DNA of 64,000 nucleotides from Anaerolinea sp. (lineage in GTDB: Bacteria; Chloroflexota; Anaerolineae; Anaerolineales; Anaerolineaceae): positions 822,461 through 886,460 of the forward strand of contig JARKPU010000013.1 of the NCBI GenBank assembly GCA_029975055.1. Reading direction: 5' to 3'. This document shows, one piece after another, positions 12,901 through 20,628 of the stretch; position 1 is the stretch's first letter, and every line of letters begins with the position of its first letter. The notes under the pieces were generated by a model. The model was not told where the DNA came from, did not search any database, and saw only the letters and a list, made by a program, of their open reading frames with translations. Position numbers and translations under genes: made by a program.

Positions 12901-13201
12901 CCCACGGCAGCGCCGCCAGGAACATCAACACCGGCCCGCCGGCATCCAGGGTCACCCCTGGCAGCGGGAGAGTCTGGCCGGGCAGCCGCAGGCCAAAGAC
13001 CGTCGAGGTAAACGGGGCCGCCAGCAGCAGAAGCAGGAACACCCACCAGCGCCTGCGAAGAAGACTCCAGGGGTTCTCCCACCACGATCGAGCCCAAACG
13101 GCGATCAAGCCGGCGAAAGCAAACCACGCCAGCCAGCCGATCAGGCTGGTGATGGGGAGGAAGAAGGCTTTCGAGGAAAAAATCCCGGTAATGATCGTCA
13201 T
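9905..13201 (-). CDS. Membrane sensor histidine kinase (7TM-like, Cache, HAMP, GAF, PAS, HisKA, HATPase)
   Basis: A 1098-residue sensor kinase. Residues 1-270 hold about seven membrane segments. Residues 290-505 form an extracytoplasmic Cache-like sensor, followed by another membrane helix (LLVILALVIITAFVLL) and a HAMP domain (GELNQAVQVKGEDEIGQLAN). GAF-like (about 600-735) and PAS-like (about 755-860) domains follow. The phosphoacceptor is His874 in SHDLRSPLTLMRGY. The ATPase domain has NLVENAIKYT, DNGIGI and GTGLGLAIVKS, so all catalytic boxes are intact. No receiver is fused to it. The two-TM-block N-terminus plus Cache layout suggests it integrates an external ligand with a cytoplasmic signal. 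The ATG at 13201 lacks a Shine-Dalgarno sequence and follows a TATAAT at only 15 bases. It ends in TAG. Confidence 0.88.
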   Translation of the reverse strand: MTIITGIFSSKAFFLPITSLIGWLAWFAFAGLIAVWARSWWENPWSLLRRRWWVFLLLLLAAPFTSTVFGLRLPGQTLPLPGVTLDAGGPVLMFLAALPWVLAAGLLGPFPALVVGFISGLFSGMFSTHSLFAPLETACLALLFSRAVRQRYRTLFYRVLRHPMGAAFLLAAAFSPVYMLTTLFAVNAPLAVRLDYALTQTWEIILVRGFELILAGAVGEVLYLTIPLYWGVLGPLLPSPAESRLQTRFFQGSVPLMLALLLTLTIGDWLVAGNAARRMVEERLSSTAQVAINSLPYFMETGQSLILTMATPDLIGAAGEDTNARLSEKLRSVPFFRQLTLFDSSGTPVGGYPQAQFEQILPNQEEINGVSLALSGVRFQTYTVPPRPGEASAQVSFLATIPAEDGGVAGVLLGRTDLINNPFTQPAVQALENLKEIGGRGYLLDENGRVVYPLESAQITEYAGTLPQGRSFFEDTLPDGTRSYTYYLQAEGRPWAIVMGVPAQYAQEVALKIAVPLLVILALVIITAFVLLRFTLGSMTTSLTGLARQASLITRGELNQAVQVKGEDEIGQLANSFERMRLSLKSRLDELNRLLVVSQGVAAHLEIHDAVQPILNAAIQDGACLARVVLINEVTLDPRQPGPVAFSAGQAAEQYNHLDGLLFDLMRHQELMPLPSAARMRRLNVKPGLAMPGALIALSIRHKDQYYGTLWLAFDSAHAFSDEEVRFLSTLAGQIALAAFSSRLYAQAEVGRQRLEAVLASMLEPVLVFDEQTRLLLLNNAALQVPDLVKSAEEGRTVQEVLNSPDLVTWLASPLEKRSPPREIALANGRVYYTSVSAVQVEGRPVGRICLMRDITHFKELDQLKSDFVATVSHDLRSPLTLMRGYATMLQMVGELNEQQKGYVRKIIGGVETMARLVNNLLDLGRIDAGVGLQIEKVVVQQVVDEVIGSLQAQAVQKEIQLSQVINGDAPLAVIEADRALVQQALYNLVENAIKYTPVKGQVKLRMEVKPATVLLQVIDNGIGIAPLDIPRLFEKFYRSGRREAHSQRGTGLGLAIVKSIAERHKGQVWVDSQLGKGSVFYLELPIKQVQMELAGAK

Positions 13202-13216
13202 AAAAGGATGGTTTTT

Positions 13217-13222
13217 ATTATA
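13217..13222 (-). promoter_or_regulatory. -10 element just upstream of the large histidine kinase gene
   Basis: A perfect TATAAT on the minus strand, 15 bases before the ATG at 13201, in the gap after the C69 peptidase gene. No convincing -35 is found at 16-18 bases. Transcription from it would give a leader of about nine bases without a ribosome binding site. Confidence 0.5.
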
Positions 13223-13239
13223 GCATCAGGCTTAAAAAT

Positions 13240-14565
13240 CTATGGAGTGCGCAAGTCCATCTTTGCTTCGCGGTTGAATTGGTTCCACGCCAGCCGGTAA
13301 TAGAACCGCGATTGGCCTCCCCTTGCGTGCAATGCCCTTTCGAGCCACTCGCGCTCGAATTCTTCGGCTTTCCGGTAACAGCTTGAGGCGACATCGCCAA
13401 CGTCGCCACCCTCACCTGCCGCTTGGATAAATTCGCTTTCAAGGCTGCGCCGGGCCTCATCGAGCCGCGCGAACTCTGCCGGAGAGCCGTGAACGAGCCT
13501 GCGGTGAAGCTGCTCGTGCCGCCACCACAGGCAGGCCGGGTTGAAGGTTCCGCCCGGCGCGGGCTCATCCCGCCAGGGGATGCCGCTTTCGAACCACACC
13601 GGTTTGAAAACGCTTGTGCACGGAGCCGATGTGCCCGTCACCCAATAGGTTTTCCTTTCGGGCGTCAGATGCGCCACCAGCGACCCCACCGATTGGCTGA
13701 CCCGCACCGGCCCAAAACCCACGTGCGCGCAAACCGATGCGCCGGTCAGGTCGACGTCTGGACGCCAGCGCCCATCGGGCTCAATGCCATGCGCCCTTAA
13801 AATGCGAAAAGCATCCTCCACACCCAGTTGCCCTTTGCGGGCAGCCAGTAAATGGGTGGTGCAGGCCTGCCTGGATCGGGCAGCGCTGAAAGTCGTGTAA
13901 ATGGTATCGCTGTAATCGCGGCCGAAATCGAAATCCTCGATGCGCTTCACCCAGCCCCTTGACACGGCCGTCGCTGCCAGCCCCTGCGATGCCCGATCCC
14001 ACCGGCTGCCGATCGTGATGGCGTTGGAGATGGAGCGCACTCCCGTGGCCTGTTCAGCGGCCCATTCCTTGCCGGCTGTTTCGAGCACCCAGGCCGAACG
14101 CGCATCGGCGATGATGAAGCTGTTATGGTAATAGAGCGGGTGGGTGAACCCGCCGTTTCCACCCTGTCCGAAGCGCTCAAGCAGTTCGATGATCGTCTCA
14201 AGCGCCTGCTCGGCGCTGCAGGCCCGCTCCAGGCCGAGGCGGATCAGATCCATGCCGGTCAGCGCCTGCTCCCTGGCCACCGGAAGTTTGGTGAACACCG
14301 CCTCGTTGCCGATGACCACCCCGTGTTCATTGGCGCCCATCTCGGCGCCCCACATCCAGAACGGTTTCAACAGGAGCACCGCATGGGTGTGCTCCACCTG
14401 CGGGATATCCAGGTACGTGCAGCGCAGCATCGTTCCCGGGGCATGATCGGCTGCCGGTATGAAGACGACTTCCTCGGCTTCATTGGGTTCTCGATCGGAA
14501 TTCTTCCCAAATATGAGCGAACCATCTCGCGTTGCGTCCGGCAAAATCACAAAGGTATCACACAT
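13240..14565 (-). CDS. Peptidase family C69 / U34-type dipeptidase
   Basis: A 441-residue Ntn-hydrolase. The start is placed at 14565 because the protein then begins MCDTFV, giving Cys2 as the N-terminal nucleophile after Met removal, as the family requires; a start six codons upstream would bury the cysteine. FGKNSDREPNEAEEV and the WGAEMGANEHGVVIGNEAVF segment are typical of C69 peptidases, which cleave small peptides. No signal peptide is visible, so the enzyme is probably cytoplasmic. It lies 30 bases after the receiver gene and probably shares its transcript. A GGAG is 12 bases upstream of the ATG, at the long end of normal spacing. It ends in TAG. Confidence 0.85.
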   Translation of the reverse strand: MCDTFVILPDATRDGSLIFGKNSDREPNEAEEVVFIPAADHAPGTMLRCTYLDIPQVEHTHAVLLLKPFWMWGAEMGANEHGVVIGNEAVFTKLPVAREQALTGMDLIRLGLERACSAEQALETIIELLERFGQGGNGGFTHPLYYHNSFIIADARSAWVLETAGKEWAAEQATGVRSISNAITIGSRWDRASQGLAATAVSRGWVKRIEDFDFGRDYSDTIYTTFSAARSRQACTTHLLAARKGQLGVEDAFRILRAHGIEPDGRWRPDVDLTGASVCAHVGFGPVRVSQSVGSLVAHLTPERKTYWVTGTSAPCTSVFKPVWFESGIPWRDEPAPGGTFNPACLWWRHEQLHRRLVHGSPAEFARLDEARRSLESEFIQAAGEGGDVGDVASSCYRKAEEFEREWLERALHARGGQSRFYYRLAWNQFNREAKMDLRTP

Positions 14566-14595
14566 CGAATCGCCATGCTCCATTCGTAGGGGATA

Positions 14596-15702
14596 TCAAG
14601 ATTGCGAAAGCGGAAAATCCACCACCATGCGCGTGCCCTGGCCAGGCTCGCTTTGGATGTCGAATTCGCCTCCTAAAATCTCAACCAATTTACGCGCGAG
14701 GATCATTCCAACGCCGATCTCAAGGAAATCGTCACTCCGCTTCATGTCGGTTTGCCGCAGCCCTTCCAGTTCGGCATGGGTGAAACCGCGCCCGTGATGT
14801 GAAATGACCATCCGGAACATGCCATCCAACGGGCTGAGCGCAGCGGTAAGCTCCACGAGGCTGCCCGGTGTGGTGTGTTCAAATGCGCTGGCCAGCGTTT
14901 CTTCGGCGATTATCTGAAAAGAAGTCTCGTTCACCGCGAGTCTTCCCTCGCGCAGATCAAGGTGCAGGTCTTCTTCCCGCCCGTGCTGCCAGGCCGTGGA
15001 AAGGGCGATTTCCTCCAACGCACGTTGAACATCCAGCCCAGGGGTTTCGGCAGCATGCCCCGCCAGCTCGGCCGGGGTGGAAGCGTTCAACCGGCTGAGC
15101 AAGAGGTAATTCGCAGCCGAATGCGAAAGCCGCTCTGCGGCCTGTTGTATCTTCTGCCCGGTTGACCTGACCTGTTCCGCATCGATCTGCCCATTCGAAG
15201 CAGCCAATTCCTCGGCCAGCTGTTTGATCTGAGCCAGCGACCGGGTCATCTCGATCGGCAGTGCCTTGACCAACCCTTCATAAAAAGACTGAGCATTTCG
15301 CCTGGCTTCCGAGCGCAGCGCTTCGTGCTTATCTAACCGCCGCCGAACCGCATCAAGGAGTTCCTTGCGGGTATACGGCTTGGTGATGTAATCATCGGCG
15401 CCCAAGGCCATTGCCGAGCGCAGGTCGGCGCGTTCTTTCAACGCCGAGAGGAACACAAACGGGATATTCGCCAGCGCGCTATCTTGCGCAATTCGCGCCA
15501 GCAGCCCCAGGCCGTTCAGGCGCGGCATGCGCACATCGCAGAGAATCAAATCGGGCCGGTCTTCTTGCAGCAGCCGGAAGGCCTCTTCGCCATCGCGGGC
15601 GCCCACCGCCTGGTAGCCTTCCGAATCCAACAATTCCAGGATGTTTGCCAATACGACAGCCTCATCCTCAACCACAAGGAGCTTCCGTCCCTTGTTGCTC
15701 AT
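14596..15702 (-). CDS. Receiver domain fused to a degenerate histidine-kinase module
   Basis: A 368-residue protein. Residues 5-122 are a complete receiver domain with acidic residues in VVEDE, phosphoacceptor Asp56 in LILCDVRMP and Lys108 in DDYITKPY. The rest has the shape of a HisKA plus HATPase module but with key residues lost. The H-box reads LPIEMTRSL, where active kinases have LPHELRTPL, so Ile150 replaces the phosphoacceptor histidine. The N-box reads EETLASAFEHT with Ser in place of Asn, and the G1 box reads SHHGRGF with His in place of Asp. The G2 region (GVGMILARKLVEILGGEF) is kept. The fold is probably present but catalysis is unlikely. Its start codon overlaps the stop of the upstream kinase gene (ATGA), so the two are translationally coupled and likely partners. 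Confidence 0.85.
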   Translation of the reverse strand: MSNKGRKLLVVEDEAVVLANILELLDSEGYQAVGARDGEEAFRLLQEDRPDLILCDVRMPRLNGLGLLARIAQDSALANIPFVFLSALKERADLRSAMALGADDYITKPYTRKELLDAVRRRLDKHEALRSEARRNAQSFYEGLVKALPIEMTRSLAQIKQLAEELAASNGQIDAEQVRSTGQKIQQAAERLSHSAANYLLLSRLNASTPAELAGHAAETPGLDVQRALEEIALSTAWQHGREEDLHLDLREGRLAVNETSFQIIAEETLASAFEHTTPGSLVELTAALSPLDGMFRMVISHHGRGFTHAELEGLRQTDMKRSDDFLEIGVGMILARKLVEILGGEFDIQSEPGQGTRMVVDFPLSQS

Positions 15703-18128
15703 TTCGGCAATTCACTCAAATCTGGGATCCAAACGGTGACGAGCGTCCCCTGGCCAATCTTGCTCTGCACCGAGATTGTCCCCTGGATCAAGTCGAGGGA
15801 TTTCTTGACCGTCATCAACCCCAAACCGCTGCCGGGTTCATCCTCAACATTGCTTCCCCGGAAGAACGGTTCAAACACCATGGCCAGGTCGGCTTCTGAA
15901 ATGCCAATGCCTTCATCCTGCACCGAAAGGATCACATCGCCTTCATCTCTCTTGATCTCCACGCGGATCGCTTTACCGCCGGGCGAGTACTTGAGGGCAT
16001 TCGACAGCAAATTCTCGACCACCGTTTCCAATATCATCCGGTCTGAATGGACACGGCAGTCCCCATCTTCATGCTCAAAGATGAATGGATGATCGTACCG
16101 GTCCGTTTCTTTCATCAACCGGATCATCCCTTCCGACAGCGCGACGAGGTCAACCTCCTCGATTGTCACGCGGCTCTCCTGAGCCTCCAGGCGCGAATAG
16201 TCGAGAATATCATCGAGCATCTGGTTGAGCCGCTGCGCGGCATCCTGTATCCGGCGGGCATGGGTCTTGCGTTTTTCGGGCGCCCACTGTTCGCCGTAGT
16301 GCTCGATCAATTCTGCCGATGAGAGGATCGTGCTGAGCGGGGTCCGGAACTGGTGCGATGTCATCGAGAGGAAATTGCTTCGCAGCAGGCCCAATTCCTT
16401 TTCCTTTTCATAGGCCAGGCGAAGGTCTTCCGAGGCCTTGCGCTGATCGCTGATGTCACGGGCGATTGAGGAGAAGAACAAGACCTTGCCTTCATCATCG
16501 CGGTGGCCAATCACCACCTGCGAAACGGGGATCACCCGCCCATCAGGCAGGATCAGTTCGGTTTCTCCATGCCAGACGCCATGCTCCTCCACATACGGGC
16601 GCATCGTCTCAACGATATACTTCTTGAAATCCTCTGAGTAGGCAGAATAAATCGAGAGGTGGGATACCGAATCGATCTCATTGATCCCGAACATCCTTCG
16701 GCCGGTCTTGTTGAGATATTGTACCTGCCCGCCCAGGCTGCAAATTGTAACGATATCCGGCGTCTCCCAGATGATCTGGATCAATCGCCCCGATGAAGAC
16801 TCGATCGCTTTCCTGAAGCTGACTTCCGCCTGTAGCTCACGGTTCACCGCCTGCAGCGCGGCAGTGCGCGCCAGCACGCTGCGCTCCAGCTCTTCGTTGA
16901 ACCGCTTCATGCGCTGCTCTGCGGCGATTCGCTCGCTCATATCCTGCACCATGACCAGGATGCATGGATCGCCGGTGAATTCGATGATCTCCAGCGAGAT
17001 GACCAGATAAAGCAGCCTCCGCGAGCGCGTGAGGATTTTCCGCTCCAGGTTCACCACTGGAAGCCGGCGGAGATCCGAAAGGTACTGGGCGCTTTCCAGG
17101 TCTTCCGGCGGAAACAGCCCCAGCTCCGAGACATGTTTACCTGTCACCTGATCGGCGTTGATCTCCAGCAACCGCAGCAGGCTGTCATTGAGTTCTAACA
17201 GCTTTCCATCGGGGTAACTGACCAATGCCATCCCCAACGGGTTGGATTTGAAAATCCGCGCAAATCGCTCTTCAGATTTCTTGAGGGATTCACTTTTCTG
17301 AACAGTCTCAGTGACATCAAGCCCCATGCCGATCACATATTGGGTTTCATGGTCGGGGCCTTCCAGCACCGTGTTCGACCAATCGATCTGAAGAATTTCT
17401 CCTTCCCTCGTCAGCCAGGCGTTGCGATTCTGGCTGGGGTATTTTCCCTCGCGCAACCGGGCCAGCACCTGCAGCACCTTTTCGCGCTCCTCCGGCAGCA
17501 AGAACAAGTCCTGGAACGGACGGTCAAGGACCTCCTTTTGGCTATAACCGGTTTTCTCTTCAGCCATGCGGTTGAAAAAGATAATCCTGCCAGATTGATC
17601 GAACACGACGACGATCGCCGTAAACGTATTCAGGATCGATTCGAGGAAATTGCTCGAACCAATGGCCTGGTGCAGGCGGCGCTGCAAGTCGATGATCGGG
17701 TCCGGCAGTCGGTACACTCCGGATGATTCGCGGATCTCCGCCGATGGCAGGTCCACACACCCGGCCGAATAATATTCGATACAGGCCGGCAGGGTAGATT
17801 CCAATTCCTGCATCGAAAGGACACGGTCGGCCCCATGGTTGAGCAGAGCCACAGCCGAAGCCTCTCGGTACGCATCCACCAGCAGGATGATCGGCCCGGA
17901 GAAGTTCTGTAATCTCAGAATGGCAAGCAGCGCATCTGCCTCACCATCGCTTCCAGGGGCTTTGATGATCCAGATGCAGGCAGAGGGCAATACGCCCAGT
18001 TCATCCTTGATCTGTTTTGTTTTCACCCGGCGAAGATCCAGGTTCGGGAAAGTGCGCTCAAAGACCGCCGCAACTCTCGCGTATTCCGGTTCGTCCAGGC
18101 CGGCAATGAACACAGAAAAATGCTCCAT
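15699..18128 (-). CDS. PAS-rich sensor histidine kinase with receiver-like N-terminus
   Basis: An 809-residue soluble kinase. The start at 18128 is chosen because GGGAGGGGGG directly precedes the ATG; a start 21 codons upstream lacks this and overlaps cmk. Residues 1-125 (HFSVFIAGLDEPEYARV onwards) have a receiver-like alternation but no obvious phosphoacceptor Asp. Three PAS domains follow, at about 170-290 (FDQSGRIIFFNRMAEEKTGYS), 300-420 and 445-565. His592 in SHQFRTPLSTILSS is the phosphoacceptor, and the ATPase domain has NLLSNALKYSPGG, DEGIGI and GSGLGLMTVKKS. There is no membrane segment, so it senses a cytoplasmic or redox signal. It overlaps the receiver gene by four bases. Confidence 0.88.
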   Translation of the reverse strand: MEHFSVFIAGLDEPEYARVAAVFERTFPNLDLRRVKTKQIKDELGVLPSACIWIIKAPGSDGEADALLAILRLQNFSGPIILLVDAYREASAVALLNHGADRVLSMQELESTLPACIEYYSAGCVDLPSAEIRESSGVYRLPDPIIDLQRRLHQAIGSSNFLESILNTFTAIVVVFDQSGRIIFFNRMAEEKTGYSQKEVLDRPFQDLFLLPEEREKVLQVLARLREGKYPSQNRNAWLTREGEILQIDWSNTVLEGPDHETQYVIGMGLDVTETVQKSESLKKSEERFARIFKSNPLGMALVSYPDGKLLELNDSLLRLLEINADQVTGKHVSELGLFPPEDLESAQYLSDLRRLPVVNLERKILTRSRRLLYLVISLEIIEFTGDPCILVMVQDMSERIAAEQRMKRFNEELERSVLARTAALQAVNRELQAEVSFRKAIESSSGRLIQIIWETPDIVTICSLGGQVQYLNKTGRRMFGINEIDSVSHLSIYSAYSEDFKKYIVETMRPYVEEHGVWHGETELILPDGRVIPVSQVVIGHRDDEGKVLFFSSIARDISDQRKASEDLRLAYEKEKELGLLRSNFLSMTSHQFRTPLSTILSSAELIEHYGEQWAPEKRKTHARRIQDAAQRLNQMLDDILDYSRLEAQESRVTIEEVDLVALSEGMIRLMKETDRYDHPFIFEHEDGDCRVHSDRMILETVVENLLSNALKYSPGGKAIRVEIKRDEGDVILSVQDEGIGISEADLAMVFEPFFRGSNVEDEPGSGLGLMTVKKSLDLIQGTISVQSKIGQGTLVTVWIPDLSELPK

Positions 18129-18187
18129 CCCCCCTCCCAATGGCCCTGAATAGAATTTTCGAGCCGGCCAATCCGTTTTCACTTGCT

Positions 18188-18862
18188 TCAAACCATTAAG
18201 GATTTCACCCTTTCCACAACTTCATCGATGCTCAACCCGTCGGTGTCAATAATATGAGCATCCTCCGCCGGGCGGAGCGGCGCCACGGCGCGGGTCGAGT
18301 CGATCTGATCTCTCTTGATCATCGCATTGAGGATTTCATTGTAATCGCTTTTCAAGCCGCGTCTCAAGTTCTCGATATGCCGGCGCCGGGCACGCTCTTC
18401 GGGCGAGGCAACCATAAAAATTTTCAATTCTGCCTCGGGGAACACCACGGTGCCGATATCCCGCCCGGCCATGATCACCCTGCCGCGCCGGCCGATGCGC
18501 CGTTGTTGAGCGGTCATCGCCGCGCGCACACCAGGGTACGCCGATACCTGCGAGACGTGCGCCTCCACCTCGGCGCTGCGGATGGCCCAGGTGACGTCTT
18601 CCCCATCCAACAGCACATCATACATTCGCCCGTCGTCTTTGGTGGGCTGGCGAATGTCAATATCAACCTGTTCGGAAAGCCTGACCACCGCTTCTTCGTC
18701 GTCCAGCGTTGGCAGCCGCTGCAGACCGGCCAGGGTGACAGCACGGTACATCACACCGGTATCAAGATACAGGTAATTCAATTCTTTTGCCAGTTTCTCC
18801 GCAATTGTCGATTTTCCAGACGCAGCCGGACCGTCAATGGCGATGATGGTCGGATTCTTCAT
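18188..18862 (-). CDS. cmk: Cytidylate kinase
   Basis: A 224-residue (d)CMP kinase that phosphorylates CMP and dCMP with ATP, feeding CTP and dCTP synthesis. The P-loop GPAASGKST is at 11-19, followed by the family signature YLYLDTGVMYRAVT, the CMP-binding region with RSAEVEAHVS, and GRDIGTVVFPEAELKIFM with the lid RRHIENLRRGLKSDY. Length is normal. It lies 20 bases after the GT39 gene and 59 bases before the PAS kinase, in the same direction as both. GAGG is found 9 bases before the ATG. Confidence 0.95.
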   Translation of the reverse strand: MKNPTIIAIDGPAASGKSTIAEKLAKELNYLYLDTGVMYRAVTLAGLQRLPTLDDEEAVVRLSEQVDIDIRQPTKDDGRMYDVLLDGEDVTWAIRSAEVEAHVSQVSAYPGVRAAMTAQQRRIGRRGRVIMAGRDIGTVVFPEAELKIFMVASPEERARRRHIENLRRGLKSDYNEILNAMIKRDQIDSTRAVAPLRPAEDAHIIDTDGLSIDEVVERVKSLMV

Positions 18863-18882
18863 TCAACCGTCCTCTCGATAGG

Positions 18883-20619
18883 TTAATCGCTGCCCGGCGC
18901 AGGAGCCTGAGGTTCCGGGGCCGCTCCGGCCGGAGCCTGCTCTCCAGCCCCGCCGGGGAAGGCATCGGCCCTGACCCACAGCACAATGCGCTGCGCTTCG
19001 ATGCTCTCCGAAGGTAAATCTCGAAACAGCAGCCAGCGCAGCCATTCGGAGGGAGCCACCAGGTCCCAGGCTGTGGCCTGGTTCCAGGTCAGCTCCTGCC
19101 CCCGGTAAGCCGCCGCAAGAGCAAGGCTTTCTTGCCGCGCCGTGAGCACTACCTCCGGCTGCCGCCCGGCATCGATTGCATTGGTGAACACTGCCTGCGG
19201 GTAATTGCGCAGGCCCCAGCGCAGCGAGGGCATCTCCAGCCCGATTGCGGCAACCTCAATGGGGGTGGTCGGGTCGGGGCGCCATTCTTCCACCTCGCCA
19301 ATGATCAGCCGGACGAGGTCGGCATCCGCCACATAGGGCGAAGAGCGGATTAGCTCGGCCTGCGGGTTGCGCGAGATGCCCATTCCGTGAAAAGCCGCGG
19401 CCAGCCACACCAAAGCCAGAGCCACGCCGGCCCCCCACCCCAGGCCGATGAGGGCCACACGGGTCGTCCAGCCCCAGGCCACCAGCGCAGTCACCAGAAA
19501 GAGCAGCACCACTCCGATCACCGTGCGGATGGCCGGTTCGGAGATCGCATTCGTGCCCGAAACGACCTGCCCGGGCACCCGTAAGAGCGAGTAGAACAGG
19601 AAGAAGCCCAGCACCAGCGTCAGCGCGGCCTGCCCGGCCGCAGGCAGGCGGTTTTCGGGTTCCACGGCCCACAGCCTCGGCATTTGCCGCGCCGCCAGCG
19701 CAAGCATCGGCAGCCATGCCCAGGCCAGGTCAAAAGGCACGCGCGCCGGGTAAATGAGCGCCAGTAGCAGCGCTGCCGCCCACCAGATTCCCAGCGCCCG
19801 GTCCAGGCGGTTCCCCTGCCGGATGCCGCTCAGCACTCCCAGAAGGCCAAACGCCAGCGCAAAAAGCTCGTAGGCCAGCAGCACGGCCAGCATGCGCGGA
19901 ATCGAGATGCCCGAAGGCTGTCCCCACCCGCTGAGGTAATCCACCAGGCTGCCCGCGGCAGCGCTCAAACCGCGCGGCTCAATCATAAAAATCGAACCGA
20001 CCAGGACGAACGTGCCCAGGCCGAACCCGGCCGCGGTGCGCCAATCGAAGGGCTTGCGCGGTTCCGCGGCCTCCACCCGCCAATCGCCGGCCATCCAGAA
20101 GAAGACACCGGTGCCGATCAGCCCCGGCCAAAGCTGCGGCCCGCCGAGCAGGCTGAGCCCGGCGAAGACGCCCACCCCCACCGCCGACCTGCGCCACGCG
20201 AAGAGCATCAGGTACACCAGGCAGGTGAGCGCGATGACCTGGCTGCCTGCCTCGCGCGAAACTGCCACCAGCCCCGGGTCGAACGCCAGGAAGAACGCCA
20301 GGATAACCGCCGGGATGCGCCCGAGCAGGTCGCGCGCCAGCCATGCCGCGCCGATCAATGCGCAGCCGGCCAAAGCCGGCCAGAAGCGCGCCAAAAAATC
20401 CGTCGCGCTAAAGAAACCGAACAGCAGGCGCGTCAGCAGGAGATAAGCCGGGTGGCCCGCCAGGCTCACATCGGCCCCGCGCGCAAGGCCGTAGGCCTGC
20501 AGGGCCAGCGCAGCCTCGCTATCCGTCAGGCTGGCATGCCCCAGCGAAACCAGGCGTAAAACTGCGCCAAGCACCAGCGCCAGTGAGAACAGGGCAGTTT
20601 CGATGGTCAGCTTCTTCAA
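18883..20619 (-). CDS. GT39/PMT-like GT-C family membrane glycosyltransferase
   Basis: A 578-residue protein with about 11-12 hydrophobic helices and a soluble C-terminal part (about 440-578) ending in an Ala/Pro-rich tail. The first loop after helix 1 carries LTDSEAALALQAYGLARG, with acidic residues at the place where GT-C enzymes have their catalytic Asp/Glu. GT-C proteins of this type transfer a sugar from a polyprenyl-phosphate donor to an acceptor on the outer side of the membrane. The start is TTG at 20619, supported by GAGGTG five bases upstream. It lies 9 bases after the DUF2298 gene and 20 before cmk. Donor and acceptor are unknown. Confidence 0.75.
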   Translation of the reverse strand: MKKLTIETALFSLALVLGAVLRLVSLGHASLTDSEAALALQAYGLARGADVSLAGHPAYLLLTRLLFGFFSATDFLARFWPALAGCALIGAAWLARDLLGRIPAVILAFFLAFDPGLVAVSREAGSQVIALTCLVYLMLFAWRRSAVGVGVFAGLSLLGGPQLWPGLIGTGVFFWMAGDWRVEAAEPRKPFDWRTAAGFGLGTFVLVGSIFMIEPRGLSAAAGSLVDYLSGWGQPSGISIPRMLAVLLAYELFALAFGLLGVLSGIRQGNRLDRALGIWWAAALLLALIYPARVPFDLAWAWLPMLALAARQMPRLWAVEPENRLPAAGQAALTLVLGFFLFYSLLRVPGQVVSGTNAISEPAIRTVIGVVLLFLVTALVAWGWTTRVALIGLGWGAGVALALVWLAAAFHGMGISRNPQAELIRSSPYVADADLVRLIIGEVEEWRPDPTTPIEVAAIGLEMPSLRWGLRNYPQAVFTNAIDAGRQPEVVLTARQESLALAAAYRGQELTWNQATAWDLVAPSEWLRWLLFRDLPSESIEAQRIVLWVRADAFPGGAGEQAPAGAAPEPQAPAPGSD

Positions 20620-20628
20620 GCGAACACC

